Shown here: positions 12,600 to 21,180 of the stretch, one piece after another
How positions within the stretch are numbered: position 1 is the stretch's first letter
Layout: each line of letters begins with the position of its first letter
NCBI GenBank assembly: GCA_900465915.1
Contig: UBKJ01000004.1
Coordinates: 144,335-208,334, forward strand
DNA length: 64,000 nt
Origin: Hyphomicrobiales bacterium
Lineage (GTDB): Bacteria; Pseudomonadota; Alphaproteobacteria; Rhizobiales; Rhizobiaceae
Direction: 5' to 3'
Program-made: the position numbers and the translations under genes
Notes under the pieces: model-generated
Database searches by the model: none
The model's input: only the letters and a program-made list of their open reading frames with translations
Told to the model about the DNA's origin: nothing

Positions 12600-13220
12600 T
12601 CAGCCCCTCACGATCACCTTGGCGCCGACGTCGGCGCGGTCGTAGAGATCGATGATGTCCTGGTTCATCATACGGATGCAGCCCGACGACATGGCCTTGC
12701 CGATCGACCACCATTCCGGCGTGCCGTGCAGGCGATAGCCGGTGTCGCCGCCCTTGTTGAATAGGTAGAGCGCGCGGGCGCCGAGCGGGTTGCGCAGGCC
12801 GGGGTCCATGCCGTTGCGGAACTTGGCCAGCTCCGGCTGGCGCTTGATCATCTGCGAGGGCGGCGTCCAGGTCGGCCATTCGCGCTTCATCGCCACGCGC
12901 GCCGTGCCGGACCATTCAAAACCCTCGCGGCCGACGCCGATGCCGTAGCGCATGGCCTGGTCGTCGCCCAGGACGAGATAGAGGAATTTCTGCTGCGTAT
13001 CGACGATGATGGTGCCTGGCTTCTCGTCGGTCGGGAAGCTGACCACCTGGCGGCGATATTGCGCGGGAATCTTGTCGCGAGGGATGGCGGGAAGCGTGTA
13101 GCCGGCGTCGGTGACCGACGTGTAGGAAGCGGTGTAGGCGCCGCCGCCCATCGTGGAGCAACCGGCCAGGGCGCCGGTCGCCAGCAAGGCCGCCATCATC
13201 TGCAACATGCGCGAATTCAT
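12600..13220 (-). CDS. L,D-transpeptidase (YkuD family) lipoprotein
   Basis: YkuD enzymes form 3-3 peptidoglycan cross-links or attach proteins to peptidoglycan. The 206-residue product starts MNSRMLQMMAALLATGALAG-C, a lipoprotein signal with lipobox LAGC at residues 17-20. The catalytic motif HGTPEWWS...SSGCIRM, with its cysteine near residue 180, is intact. The start at 13220 is chosen because the signal peptide begins there and GGGGGA lies just upstream; the longer frame adds 66 unlikely residues. It is convergent with nfu across a shared terminator. Confidence 0.9.
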   Translation of the reverse strand: MNSRMLQMMAALLATGALAGCSTMGGGAYTASYTSVTDAGYTLPAIPRDKIPAQYRRQVVSFPTDEKPGTIIVDTQQKFLYLVLGDDQAMRYGIGVGREGFEWSGTARVAMKREWPTWTPPSQMIKRQPELAKFRNGMDPGLRNPLGARALYLFNKGGDTGYRLHGTPEWWSIGKAMSSGCIRMMNQDIIDLYDRADVGAKVIVRG

Positions 13221-13297
13221 GCAATCCCCCAGGTTTGGAATGGGTCCGTCAGGTCGAGCGAATCGCTCTTTCGTGGGCACAAGATGCGGCAGTATTG

Positions 13298-13313
13298 TTA
13301 ACCGGGCGTTAAC
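13298..13313. promoter_or_regulatory. CtrA box between L,D-transpeptidase and mmcB
   Basis: TTAA-CCGGGCG-TTAAC fits the full CtrA consensus TTAA-N7-TTAAC. It lies 78 bases upstream of the L,D-transpeptidase start and 128 bases upstream of mmcB. A GANTC site (GAATC, 13260-13264) is nearby. Cell-cycle control of either gene is inferred. Confidence 0.55.
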
Positions 13314-13441
13314 CGTAAATGGAAAAATACCGCATATTCGCCGCTTTATAGCCATGGGGCCGCCATGTTCCACGACGCCGCCGCCACAAAATTCAGCCCG
13401 TTTGGCTTGTTTCGCCACAATTCAGGGCCCAAATTGGCGCC

Positions 13442-13936
13442 ATGCCCATCGTGATTCCCAACAAGACGCACCCGCTCGCCGACGGCCGCCAGTCGGAAAA
13501 CGCGCTTCTGGTGCGGCGCGGCGTGCAGCGGCTTTTCCTGGAGCTGGGCATGGCGACCCTGCCCGAATTGCCGCTGGCCTCGGGCCGGCGCGCCGACCTG
13601 ATCGCGGTCGACCGCCGCGGCGAAATCTGGATCGTGGAGATCAAATCCTCGATCGAGGACTGGAAGGCCGACCGCAAATGGCCGGACTATCGCGCCTATT
13701 GCGACCGGCTGTTCTTCGCCACCCATCCGGGCGTGCCGCGGGAGATTTTCCCGGAGGAATGCGGTTTCATCCTGTCGGACGGGTTCGGGGCGGAAATTTT
13801 GCGCGCCGCGCCCGAGCATCGCCTGCCCGGCGCGACGCGCAAGGCGCTGATGCTGCGTTTCGCCCGCATCGGCGCGGCGCGGCTGACCCTGGCGGAGCTG
13901 GCCGGCATGGACGTGCCGGAGACGGACGCGGAATAG
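13442..13936 (+). CDS. MmcB-family DNA repair protein
   Basis: The 164-residue protein resembles MmcB, known in Caulobacter for mitomycin C resistance. The core has a PD-(D/E)xK nuclease-like pattern: E near residue 42, RRADLIAVDRRGEIWIVEIKSS near residues 49-70, where D, then E-I-K form the expected acidic-plus-lysine set. This suggests nuclease activity on damaged DNA, which is inference from fold resemblance. Upstream lies a CtrA box; no clear GTTC-N7-GTTC LexA box was found. It is convergent with actR, with a 34-base gap. Confidence 0.8.
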   Translation: MPIVIPNKTHPLADGRQSENALLVRRGVQRLFLELGMATLPELPLASGRRADLIAVDRRGEIWIVEIKSSIEDWKADRKWPDYRAYCDRLFFATHPGVPREIFPEECGFILSDGFGAEILRAAPEHRLPGATRKALMLRFARIGAARLTLAELAGMDVPETDAE

Positions 13937-13970
13937 CGCGCGCCGGCCGAAACGACTAAGCGTTTGATTT

Positions 13971-14534
13971 TTAACGCGGCGCGCGCTTGGCGAGGATACG
14001 CTGCAGCGTGCGGCGGTGCATATTGAGCCGGCGGGCGGTCTCGGAGACGTTGCGCTCGCACATCTCGTAGACGCGCTGGATATGCTCCCAGCGCACGCGG
14101 TCGGCGGACATGGGGTTTTCCGGCAGGGCGACCTTTTCGCCCGGGCGCCGGGTCAGCGCCATGAACACCTCGTCGGCGTCGGCGGGCTTGGAGAGATAGT
14201 CGATGGCGCCGAGCTTGACCGCGTTGACCGCCGTGGCGATGTTGCCGTAGCCGGTCAGGACGATGGCGCGGGTGTCGGCGCGGCGGGCGCGGATGGCCTC
14301 GATGATGTCGAGGCCGTTGCCGTCGGCGAGCCGCATGTCGACCACGGCGTAGGCGGGCGCGGCGGCGCGCACGGCGGCGATGCCTTCCTCGACCGATTCG
14401 GCGGCGGTGACCTGAAAGCCCCTGCTTTCCATGGCGCGGGCGAGACGTTGCAGAAAAGGCTTGTCGTCGTCGACCAGAAGAAGGGTGGGATCGCCGCCAA
14501 TGGCTTCGCTGTCTTCCTGCTTCAAGTCTTCCAT
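13971..14534 (-). CDS. actR: Redox response regulator ActR/RegA/PrrA
   Basis: The 187-residue regulator has a receiver domain with acidic pocket VDDDK (21-25), phospho-acceptor Asp66 in VVDMRLADGNG, and Lys in LSKPAD. A short C-terminal Fis-type helix-turn-helix follows, NVSETARRLNMHRRTLQRIL, the hallmark of this global redox/acid-response family. Two genes downstream on the same strand convention, its cognate kinase starts 86 bases upstream (stop at 14621). The start at 14534 is preceded by GGCAGGAAGC. Together they likely control respiration, nitrogen and carbon fixation type genes according to redox state. Confidence 0.93.
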   Translation of the reverse strand: MEDLKQEDSEAIGGDPTLLLVDDDKPFLQRLARAMESRGFQVTAAESVEEGIAAVRAAAPAYAVVDMRLADGNGLDIIEAIRARRADTRAIVLTGYGNIATAVNAVKLGAIDYLSKPADADEVFMALTRRPGEKVALPENPMSADRVRWEHIQRVYEMCERNVSETARRLNMHRRTLQRILAKRAPR

Positions 14535-14620
14535 GATGCTTCCTGCCTGTCTTTTAATCCTCTTTTGATCCCCCTGCGTCAAAAAGTCAAATGGTGCGGC
14601 AATTTCCGCGTGCAGCAGCC

Positions 14621-15913
14621 TCAGCGCGCGGTGAAGGCCGAGCGCGGCCACGTCACCCGCACCTCGGCGCCCTGGCCCGGATTGCTGCGGTTGCGGAAGC
14701 TGATCTGCGCGCCGGAGCGCTCCAGCAGCGTCTTGGCGATGAACAGGCCGAGCCCCAGCCCGCCGCCCTTGTGGGCGCTGTCGCGGCTGGTCATGTAGGG
14801 CTCGCCGATGCGGTCGAGCATTTCGGGGCGGAACCCCTCGCCGTCGTCCTGGATGGTGACGCTGACGTCGCTGTCGGTCCAGCCCCAGACCACGTCGACC
14901 TTGCCGCGCGCGAAGTCGACGGCGTTCTCGACCAGGTTGCCGAGGCCGTAGAGCAGGCCCGGATTGCGCCGCGCCACCGGCTCGGGCCGCGGGCCGTCCT
15001 CGCGCGTCACCTCGATGGCGACGCCGAAATTGCGGTGCGGGGCGATGACCTCCTCGATCAGCGAGGACAGCGGCAGGCGCGACATATGCGCCTCGTTCTC
15101 CGACGACAGGCTGGTCAGGCGCTGGAGGATCTCGCGGCAGCGCTGGGTCTGGGATTGCAGAAGCGCGATGTCCTCGGCCATGGCCGGGTCCTTGTGACGG
15201 GCGCGCTGCATCTCCTTGACCACCAGCGCGATGGTGGCGAGCGGCGTGCCCAATTCGTGCGCGGCCGCCGCGGCGAGGCCGTCGAGCGCCGACAGGTGCT
15301 GCTCGCGCTGGAGGATCAGCTCGGTGGCGGCGAGCGCGTCGGCCAGTTGCCGCGCCTCCTCGGCGATGCGATAGGCGTAGACGCCGGTGAAGCCCAGCGC
15401 CGAGATGATGGCGCATCCCATGCCGGCGATCAAAAGCGGCGGCAGCGGCACCACCTCGCCCGGATACCAGGGCAGCGCCATGTGGCGGAAGGCGAGGAAG
15501 GTGGTGCACAGCACCACCACCAGCGCCAGCGCCAGCGTGTGGCGGGCGGGCAGCGAGGTGGCGGAAATGATGACCGGCACCACCATCAGCACGGTGAAGG
15601 GGTTTTGCAGCCCGCCGGTGAGATAGAGCAGCCCCGCGAGCTGCAGCACGTCGAAGGCCATGACGGCGCTGGCCGCCGTCGGGTCGAGGCGGTGGTTGGC
15701 GGGGAAGAAGAAGGCCAGATAGAGGTTGAGCCAGGCGGAGATGGCGATGAGCGCGAAGCAGATCCCGACCGGAAAGGGAAACTGCAGATAGAGCGCCACC
15801 ACCATGACCGCCGCCGTCTGCCCGGCCACCGCCAGCCAGCGCACGCGCACCAGCGTGGTCAGGCGCGGGCGGCGGGACAGGTTCGAGGCGCGGGTGTCGA
15901 TATCCGTATGCAT
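14621..15913 (-). CDS. actS: Redox sensor histidine kinase ActS/RegB/PrrB
   Basis: This inner-membrane kinase phosphorylates ActR. The 430-residue protein has about six N-terminal membrane segments. Between the third and fourth lies GGLQNPF at residues 100-106, the RegB heptapeptide GGXXNPF tied to quinone sensing. The phosphorylated His is His219 in AAHELGTPL. The redox cysteine corresponding to RegB Cys265 is Cys259 in SQTQRCREIL. ATP-binding N and G boxes follow (NLVENAVDFA, DDGEGF, GGGLGLGLFIAKTLL). All known sensing residues are kept, so the pair is probably functional. Confidence 0.94.
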   Translation of the reverse strand: MHTDIDTRASNLSRRPRLTTLVRVRWLAVAGQTAAVMVVALYLQFPFPVGICFALIAISAWLNLYLAFFFPANHRLDPTAASAVMAFDVLQLAGLLYLTGGLQNPFTVLMVVPVIISATSLPARHTLALALVVVLCTTFLAFRHMALPWYPGEVVPLPPLLIAGMGCAIISALGFTGVYAYRIAEEARQLADALAATELILQREQHLSALDGLAAAAAHELGTPLATIALVVKEMQRARHKDPAMAEDIALLQSQTQRCREILQRLTSLSSENEAHMSRLPLSSLIEEVIAPHRNFGVAIEVTREDGPRPEPVARRNPGLLYGLGNLVENAVDFARGKVDVVWGWTDSDVSVTIQDDGEGFRPEMLDRIGEPYMTSRDSAHKGGGLGLGLFIAKTLLERSGAQISFRNRSNPGQGAEVRVTWPRSAFTAR

Positions 15914-16001
15914 GGTTCCCCCTGTCCGCCCTTATCGGCAAGCGAACCCCGAAATGCAAGCGGAACTGCGTTATCCGGTCGCAGGCGGCGCCGGGACAGG
16001 C

Positions 16002-16007
16002 TATAAT
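16002..16007 (+). promoter_or_regulatory. Perfect -10 box (TATAAT) before the VapB-like antitoxin
   Basis: TATAAT would place a transcription start near 16014, directly before an ATG at 16015 that is in frame with the antitoxin. No good -35 element is seen 17 bases upstream. The strong GGAGGAGG at 16038-16045 favours translation from 16051. Confidence 0.45.
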
Positions 16008-16050
16008 CGGCGGCATGAATTTCAACCCTCGCACGCCGGAGGAGGCCGTC

Positions 16051-16290
16051 ATGACGGTCGTCATCGAAGTCGCGGAAGCCAAGACCCGTCTTTCCGAATT
16101 GCTGGCGCGCGTCGAGGCCGGCGAGGACATCGTCATCGCCCGCGACGGCAAGCCTATCGTTCGGCTGACGCCGATCGACGAACGCCGCCGACGCCTCGAC
16201 GCGATCGAGGCCGTCCGCGCCGTGCGGGCGCGCGCCAAGCCCGTCACGCAGGAGGAAATCCGCGCCTGGCGTGACGAGGGGCGGCGCTGA
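16051..16290 (+). CDS. Phd/YefM-type antitoxin (VapB-like)
   Basis: The 79-residue protein opens TVVIEVAEAKTRLSELLARV and continues with EDIVIARDGKPIVRLTPI, the typical N-terminal DNA-binding half of prevent-host-death antitoxins. The C-terminal half should bind and inhibit the toxin encoded next. The start at 16051 has GGAGGAGG five bases upstream. A longer form from 16015 (12 more residues) would be nearly leaderless. The stop codon is directly followed by the toxin ATG, as expected for a coupled toxin-antitoxin operon. It lies between the actS and hrpB genes, both of which read leftward. Confidence 0.9.
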   Translation: MTVVIEVAEAKTRLSELLARVEAGEDIVIARDGKPIVRLTPIDERRRRLDAIEAVRAVRARAKPVTQEEIRAWRDEGRR

Positions 16291-16713
16291 ATGTCCTTCG
16301 TCATCGACGCTTCGGTCGCCGGCGCGTGGCTGCTGCCGGACGAAGAAAACGAATCCGCCGCCGATCTCATGGACCGGCTGGCGGACGAGGACGCGCTGGC
16401 GCCCGACCTGCTGCGGCATGAAATCCGAAACATCATGCTGTCCGCGGAAAAGCGGGGAAGGATCGACGGCGACCTCGTCCATGTGGCGCTTGCGCGGTTC
16501 AGCGCGCTGCCGATCGAACTGGTTTCGCAAGATAGCGACGTCGAAATCGTGCGGGTCGCGCGCCATTACAGGCTAAGCGCCTATGACGCCGCCTATCTGG
16601 CGCTGGCCTTGCTGAAGAACGCGCCTCTGGCGACGTTCGACCGCAAATTGGCCGACGCCGCCCGGGCGGAGGGCGTGACGGTTCTGGGGCCGTTTAAACA
16701 GGAATCACTTTAA
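16291..16713 (+). CDS. VapC-type PIN-domain toxin
   Basis: PIN-domain VapC toxins are Mg-dependent ribonucleases that usually cut tRNA or rRNA. The 140-residue protein begins SFVIDASVAGAWLLPDEEN, with the first catalytic Asp at residue 6 (IDAS). Others are in LLRHEIRN (Glu near 44) and YDAAYLALA (Asp near 96), with a final Asp in ATFDRKL near 114. All four acidic positions appear present. It abuts the antitoxin gene with no gap. Its stop overlaps the hrpB stop by four bases on the opposite strand. Confidence 0.9.
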   Translation: MSFVIDASVAGAWLLPDEENESAADLMDRLADEDALAPDLLRHEIRNIMLSAEKRGRIDGDLVHVALARFSALPIELVSQDSDVEIVRVARHYRLSAYDAAYLALALLKNAPLATFDRKLADAARAEGVTVLGPFKQESL

Positions 16714-19190
16714 CTTCCGCGCGGCTTCGCCCGACGCGTCGGTTCGGCTTTGGCCGGGTCTTCCGGCCAGACGTGCTTCGGGTAGCGGCCGCGCATGTCG
16801 GAGCGGACGTCGGCCCAGGAGCCTTTCCAGAAGCCCGGCAGGTCACGGGTGATCTGGATCGGGCGGTGGGCGGGCGAGAGCAACTCCAAGAGCAGCGGCA
16901 CCTTGCCGTTGGCGATGGCGGGATGCTCGCCGAGGCCGAACAGTTCCTGCACGCGCACGGCGATCACCGGCTCCTCCGCGTCGTAGCGGATCGGGATATG
17001 CGAGCCGGTCGGGACCTCGAAATGGGTCGGCGCGAGCCGGTCGACGCTGCGTTGCAGGTCGAAGGGGACGAGGCTCATCAGGCCGTTCTTGAGCGCGTGG
17101 CCGGGGATGCGGGAAAGCTGCGCCTCGCCGGTGAGGAAGGGCAGCAGCCAGTCGTCGAGCGTTTCAAGAAGATGGTCGTCGTCCATCGAAGGCCACGGAT
17201 CGCCGAGGCCGCGATGCAGCCAGCCGAGGCGGCGGCGCAGGATTTCGGCCTCCTTGCTCCATGGCAGGATGGCGAGGCCGTGCTCGCGGACGGCGGCGAT
17301 CACGCCTTCGTCCGCCGCCGGGCCGGAGGGCGCGGCAAGCGGCTTTTCCGAAAGCGCGATGGCTCCGATGCGTGACCCTTCTCGCGCGCGGAGCGCGTTC
17401 TTTTCGGGATCGTAGACGACCTGCCTGCCGCTCTCGATCCTGTCGCCCAGGGCGGCGCGGATGTCGGTTTCGCTGACCTCCGCTGCGGAGAGGATGCGGG
17501 CGCGGCCCGCGCGGCCGGTCATGTCGGCCACCACCAGCCATGGCGCGCGGCTGAGGCTCAGGCCCGCGTCGATCTCACCGCCGCGCCCGTTGGCGAGCAG
17601 GAACTGGCCTGTCGCCCCGCGCGCCTTGGCGATGCGGTCGGGATAGGCGTCGATCAGCATGCGGCCGATGGTCGAGCCGGCGGACGCGCCCTTTTTCGGC
17701 GCCGACGCGGCGAGCCGCTTGGCGAGGCCCTTCGCGCGCATGGCGCGGTCGGAACGGTCGGAGCGGAAGCGCGAGACGCGGGTTTCGAGATCGGGATCGT
17801 TTCCGCCCAGCCCGCGCTCGGTCAGGAGCACGGCCAGTTCGGCGGCGGCCAGCGCCTCGCTGCGTTTGCCGGCTTCGGCCACCATATGCGCCAGTCGCGC
17901 GGGAAGCGCGAGCGCGCGCATGGCTTCGCCGTCGGGCGTCAGCCGCCCGGAGGCGTTGAGCGCGCCGAGGCGGGTGAGAAGCGCGCGCGCTTCGGTCAGA
18001 GCGGGCTTGGGCGGCGCGTCGAGGAAGGCGAGCGTCGCCGGGTCGGTGACGCCCCATGCGGCGCAGTCGAGCAGCAGGCCGGAAAGATCGGCTTCGAGGA
18101 TTTCCGGCGGCGCGAAGGCCGGCAGCGCCGCCGTCTGGCCCTCGTGCCAGAGGCGGATGGCCACGCCCGGTTCGGTTCTTCCGGCGCGGCCGGCGCGCTG
18201 GTCCACCGCCGCGCGCGCGGCGCGGACGGTTTCCAGCCGCGTGAGGCCGGTGGCGGGCTCGTATTTGGGCAGGCGCGCGAGGCCGCTGTCGATCACCACC
18301 CGCACGCCGTCGATGGTGAGGGAGGTTTCGGCGATGGAGGTGGCCAGCACCACCTTGCGGCGACCTGGCAGTGCGGGCTTGATGGCGGCGTCCTGATCGC
18401 GGCCCTCCATCGCGCCGTAGAGCGGCGCAAGCACGACATTGGCCGGCAGGCGCTCCTCCAGCAGCCGGGCGGTGCGCTCGATCTCGCCCTGCCCCGGCAG
18501 GAAAGCGAGGATGCTGCCCGTCTCGTCGGAGAGCGCGTCGCGGATGGCGCGGGCCATGGCGTCCTCGATGCGCTCGTCGGGCTTGCGGTCGCGGTGGCGG
18601 ATGTCGACGGGATAGGCGCGGCCCTCGCTCTCGATCACCGGCGCGTCGCCCAAGAGCGAGGCCACCCGCGCGCCGTCGAGCGTGGCCGACATGACGAGAA
18701 TCTTGAGGTCGTCGCGCAGCGCCGCCTGCACGTCGAGCGCCAGCGCAAGGCCGAAATCGGCGTCGAGGCTGCGCTCGTGGAACTCGTCGAAGAGCACGCA
18801 GGCCACGCCCTTCAAATCGGGATCGTCGAGGATCATGCGCGCGAAGACACCTTCGGTGACGACGAGGATTTTCGTTTTCGCCGATACTTTGCTTTCGAGG
18901 CGCATGCGATAGCCGACGGTTTCGCCGGGCTCCTCGTTCAGAAGCTGCGCCATGCGGCGGGCGGCGGCGCGGGCGGCGAGACGGCGCGGCTCCAGCAGCA
19001 CGATCGCGCCGTCGCCGCGCCAGCCGGCGTCGAGCAGGTGGATCGGGACCAGCGTGGTCTTGCCCGCGCCGGGCGGGGCGACCAGAACCGCGCTCGCATG
19101 CCCGGCCAGCGCCGCGTCGAGCGCGGGCAGGATGCGGGTGACGGGAAGGTCGGGCAGGCTCGGCACGGCGGCTCCATCATGCGGCGGCAA
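16710..19190 (-). CDS. hrpB: ATP-dependent helicase HrpB
   Basis: HrpB is a DEAH-family helicase of largely unknown physiological substrate. The 826-residue product has Walker A APPGAGKTTLVP at residues 38-49, the DEAH-box variant DEFHERSLDADFG, SATLDG, and QRAGRAGRTEPG, followed by the HA2 and HrpB-specific C-terminal domains. The end of the protein is Arg/Lys-rich. Length is close to the family norm of about 820. It converges on the VapC-like toxin and starts about 90 bases from the divergent frmR. Confidence 0.93.
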   Translation of the reverse strand: MPPHDGAAVPSLPDLPVTRILPALDAALAGHASAVLVAPPGAGKTTLVPIHLLDAGWRGDGAIVLLEPRRLAARAAARRMAQLLNEEPGETVGYRMRLESKVSAKTKILVVTEGVFARMILDDPDLKGVACVLFDEFHERSLDADFGLALALDVQAALRDDLKILVMSATLDGARVASLLGDAPVIESEGRAYPVDIRHRDRKPDERIEDAMARAIRDALSDETGSILAFLPGQGEIERTARLLEERLPANVVLAPLYGAMEGRDQDAAIKPALPGRRKVVLATSIAETSLTIDGVRVVIDSGLARLPKYEPATGLTRLETVRAARAAVDQRAGRAGRTEPGVAIRLWHEGQTAALPAFAPPEILEADLSGLLLDCAAWGVTDPATLAFLDAPPKPALTEARALLTRLGALNASGRLTPDGEAMRALALPARLAHMVAEAGKRSEALAAAELAVLLTERGLGGNDPDLETRVSRFRSDRSDRAMRAKGLAKRLAASAPKKGASAGSTIGRMLIDAYPDRIAKARGATGQFLLANGRGGEIDAGLSLSRAPWLVVADMTGRAGRARILSAAEVSETDIRAALGDRIESGRQVVYDPEKNALRAREGSRIGAIALSEKPLAAPSGPAADEGVIAAVREHGLAILPWSKEAEILRRRLGWLHRGLGDPWPSMDDDHLLETLDDWLLPFLTGEAQLSRIPGHALKNGLMSLVPFDLQRSVDRLAPTHFEVPTGSHIPIRYDAEEPVIAVRVQELFGLGEHPAIANGKVPLLLELLSPAHRPIQITRDLPGFWKGSWADVRSDMRGRYPKHVWPEDPAKAEPTRRAKPRGS

Positions 19191-19233
19191 TCAACCCTTG
19201 CGCTTTGCATGAGCGCGGCGGGTTTGTCCACGA

Positions 19234-19262
19234 TTGACATACTAGGGGGTAGTATGTAGCAT
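19234..19262 (+). promoter_or_regulatory. frmR promoter containing a perfect FrmR-type operator
   Basis: The -35 TTGACA (19234-19239) and -10 TAGCAT (19257-19262) are spaced by 17 bases. Within them, 19237-19257 reads ACATACTA-GGGGG-TAGTATGT, a perfect 8-base inverted repeat around a G5 tract. A palindrome with a G tract is the known type of operator for CsoR/RcnR/FrmR repressors. The expected transcript would start near 19269, so the ATG at 19261 would be excluded. Confidence 0.8.
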
Positions 19263-19281
19263 GCGAATATCGGGAGATTCC

Positions 19282-19566
19282 ATGCCGCATTCACCGGAAG
19301 ACAAGAAGCGCGCACTGACGCGTCTGCGCCGCATACGCGGGCAGGCGGAGGCGCTGGAGCGCGCGGTGGAGGCGGGAACCGAATGCGCCGCCCTGTTGCA
19401 GCAGATCGCGGCGCTCAGGGGCGCGGCCAATGGGTTGATGGCGGAAGTGCTGGAGAGCCATTTTCGCGAGACTTTCGGGCAGGCCGGCGACGCAATGGCG
19501 CAAAAGGACGATCCCGGCGGACAGATCGACGATATCATGCGGATCCTGCGCACCTATCTGAAATAG
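19282..19566 (+). CDS. frmR: Formaldehyde-responsive repressor FrmR
   Basis: FrmR is an all-helical CsoR/RcnR-family repressor released from DNA by formaldehyde. With the start at 19282 the protein is 94 residues and begins [20 protein letters not shown]. The formaldehyde-reactive pair of E. coli FrmR, Pro2 and Cys35, falls exactly at Pro2 and Cys35 ([11 protein letters not shown]) here, which also supports this start. GGGAG lies six bases upstream. The conserved block [20 protein letters not shown] is present. The first gene of the detoxification cluster, it is probably autoregulated by the operator just upstream. Confidence 0.93.
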   Translation: MPHSPEDKKRALTRLRRIRGQAEALERAVEAGTECAALLQQIAALRGAANGLMAEVLESHFRETFGQAGDAMAQKDDPGGQIDDIMRILRTYLK

Positions 19567-19597
19567 GCGCGGACCAGACACAAGCGGAGAAGAGACG

Positions 19598-20710
19598 ATG
19601 AAATCACGCGCAGCCGTCGCCTGGGAGGCGAACAAGCCGCTCACCATCGAAACCGTCGAGATCGGCGGCCCCAAGGCGGGCGAAGTGCTGGTCGAGATCA
19701 TGGCCACCGGCATATGCCACACCGACGCCTATACGCTGTCGGGGCTGGATTCGGAGGGCAAGTTTCCGGCGATCCTCGGCCACGAGGGCGCGGGAATCGT
19801 GCGCGAGGTGGGCGCGGGCGTGACCTCGGTCAAGCCGGGCGACCATGTCATTCCGCTCTACACGCCCGAATGCCGCCAGTGCAAGACGTGCCTGTCGCAG
19901 CGCTCGAACCTGTGCACCGCCATCCGCTCGACGCAGGGACAGGGGCTGATGCCCGACCACACCTCGCGCTTTTCCTGCGAGGGCGGCGAGGTGTTCCATT
20001 ACATGGGCTGCTCGACCTTCTCCAACTTCACCGTGCTGCCGGAGATCGCGGTGGCCAAGGTGCGCGAGGACGCGCCCTTCGACAAGATCTGCTATATCGG
20101 CTGCGGCGTGACGACGGGCATCGGCGCGGTGATCTATACGGCCAAGGTGCGGCCGGGCTCCAATGTGGTGGTGTTCGGGCTGGGCGGCATCGGGCTCAAC
20201 GTCATTCAGGGCGCGCGCATGGTGGGCGCGGACAAGATCATCGGCGTCGACATCAACCCGGCCAAGGTGGCGATGGCGAAAAAGTTCGGCATGACGGATT
20301 TCATCAACCCGACCGAAGTGGGCAACGACAAGGTGGTGCAGGCCATTCAGGACCTGACGGACGGCGGCGCGGATTATTCCTTCGACGCCACCGGCAATGT
20401 CAACGTCATGCGGCAGGCGCTGGAATGCTGCCATCGCGGCTGGGGCGAATCGATCATCATCGGCGTGGCGGAAGCGGGCAAGGAGATCGCCACGCGGCCG
20501 TTCCAGCTCGTCACCGGGCGGGTGTGGAAGGGCACGGCCTTCGGCGGCGCGCGCGGGCGCACTGACGTGCCGAAGATCGTCGACTGGTACATGAACGGCA
20601 AGATCAACATCGACGACCTCATCACCCACACCATGCCGCTCGACGAGATCAACACCGCCTTCGACCTCATGCACGAGGGCAAGTCCATCCGGTCCGTGGT
20701 GGTCTATTGA
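19598..20710 (+). CDS. frmA: S-(hydroxymethyl)glutathione dehydrogenase (class III alcohol dehydrogenase)
   Basis: The enzyme oxidises the spontaneous adduct of formaldehyde and glutathione to S-formylglutathione with NAD. The 370-residue zinc enzyme shows [11 protein letters not shown] with the catalytic-zinc cysteine, GHEGAGIV with the zinc histidine, and a structural-zinc set [15 protein letters not shown]. The Rossmann motif is [12 protein letters not shown] near residue 192. It follows frmR by 31 bases with GGAGAAGAGACG upstream. Also called adhC or flhA-type in other species. Confidence 0.96.
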   Translation: MKSRAAVAWEANKPLTIETVEIGGPKAGEVLVEIMATGICHTDAYTLSGLDSEGKFPAILGHEGAGIVREVGAGVTSVKPGDHVIPLYTPECRQCKTCLSQRSNLCTAIRSTQGQGLMPDHTSRFSCEGGEVFHYMGCSTFSNFTVLPEIAVAKVREDAPFDKICYIGCGVTTGIGAVIYTAKVRPGSNVVVFGLGGIGLNVIQGARMVGADKIIGVDINPAKVAMAKKFGMTDFINPTEVGNDKVVQAIQDLTDGGADYSFDATGNVNVMRQALECCHRGWGESIIIGVAEAGKEIATRPFQLVTGRVWKGTAFGGARGRTDVPKIVDWYMNGKINIDDLITHTMPLDEINTAFDLMHEGKSIRSVVVY

Positions 20711-21180
20711 TGGGCGACGCGCCTTTCGTCTCGCATTGGGACGGGCTGGACGAGCTTGCGCCGCGCGCGCTTTACGCCTTGCTGAAGCTGCGCGTGGACG
20801 TGTTCGTGGTCGAGCAGGCCTGCCCCTATGCCGAGATCGACGGGCGGGACGTCGGCGCGTTTCACCTGCGCATCCTGAAGGGCGGCGAACTGGCCGCCGC
20901 CCTGCGGGTGCTGCCGCCGGAGGAAGGCTGTGACGCGGTGAAGATCGGCCGCGTCGTGGTCGCCCCCGCCTTTCGCGGCGACAGGCTGGGGCGGCGGCTG
21001 ATGCGGGAGGCGCTTGCATTCGCGAAGGCGCGCTTTCCGGGCCGGGCGGTCGAGCTTGGCGCGCAGAGCTATCTGCGCGGCTTCTACGGCTCGTTCGGCT
21101 TCGACGCGATTTCAGAGGAATATCTGGAAGACGGCATCCCGCATATCGACATGCGGCGCGAAGCGCAGGATGATGATTGA
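20710..21180 (+). CDS. ElaA-like GNAT N-acetyltransferase
   Basis: The 156-residue product matches the ElaA type of GNAT: LYALLKLRVDVFVVEQACPYAEIDGRD near the N-terminus, acetyl-CoA loop VVVAPAFRGDRLGRRLM, and ELGAQSYLRGFYGSFGF with EDGIPHIDM at the end. The acceptor substrate is unknown. The ATG at 20710 overlaps the frmA stop by one base (TGATG), showing translational coupling; a TTG at 20707 is an alternative start. Its place inside the formaldehyde cluster is notable, but no role in detoxification is established. Confidence 0.88.
   Translation: MGDAPFVSHWDGLDELAPRALYALLKLRVDVFVVEQACPYAEIDGRDVGAFHLRILKGGELAAALRVLPPEEGCDAVKIGRVVVAPAFRGDRLGRRLMREALAFAKARFPGRAVELGAQSYLRGFYGSFGFDAISEEYLEDGIPHIDMRREAQDDD

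Noticed and set aside
13346-13460. A LexA (GTTC-N7-GTTC) box before mmcB
   Set aside because: A GTTC occurs near 13369 but no second half-site was found at the required spacing.
13971-16436. A single 821-residue fused sensor/regulator read through actS and actR
   Set aside because: The long frame passes out of phase over actS. The kinase is read in another frame with complete family motifs, and actR has its own start at 14534.
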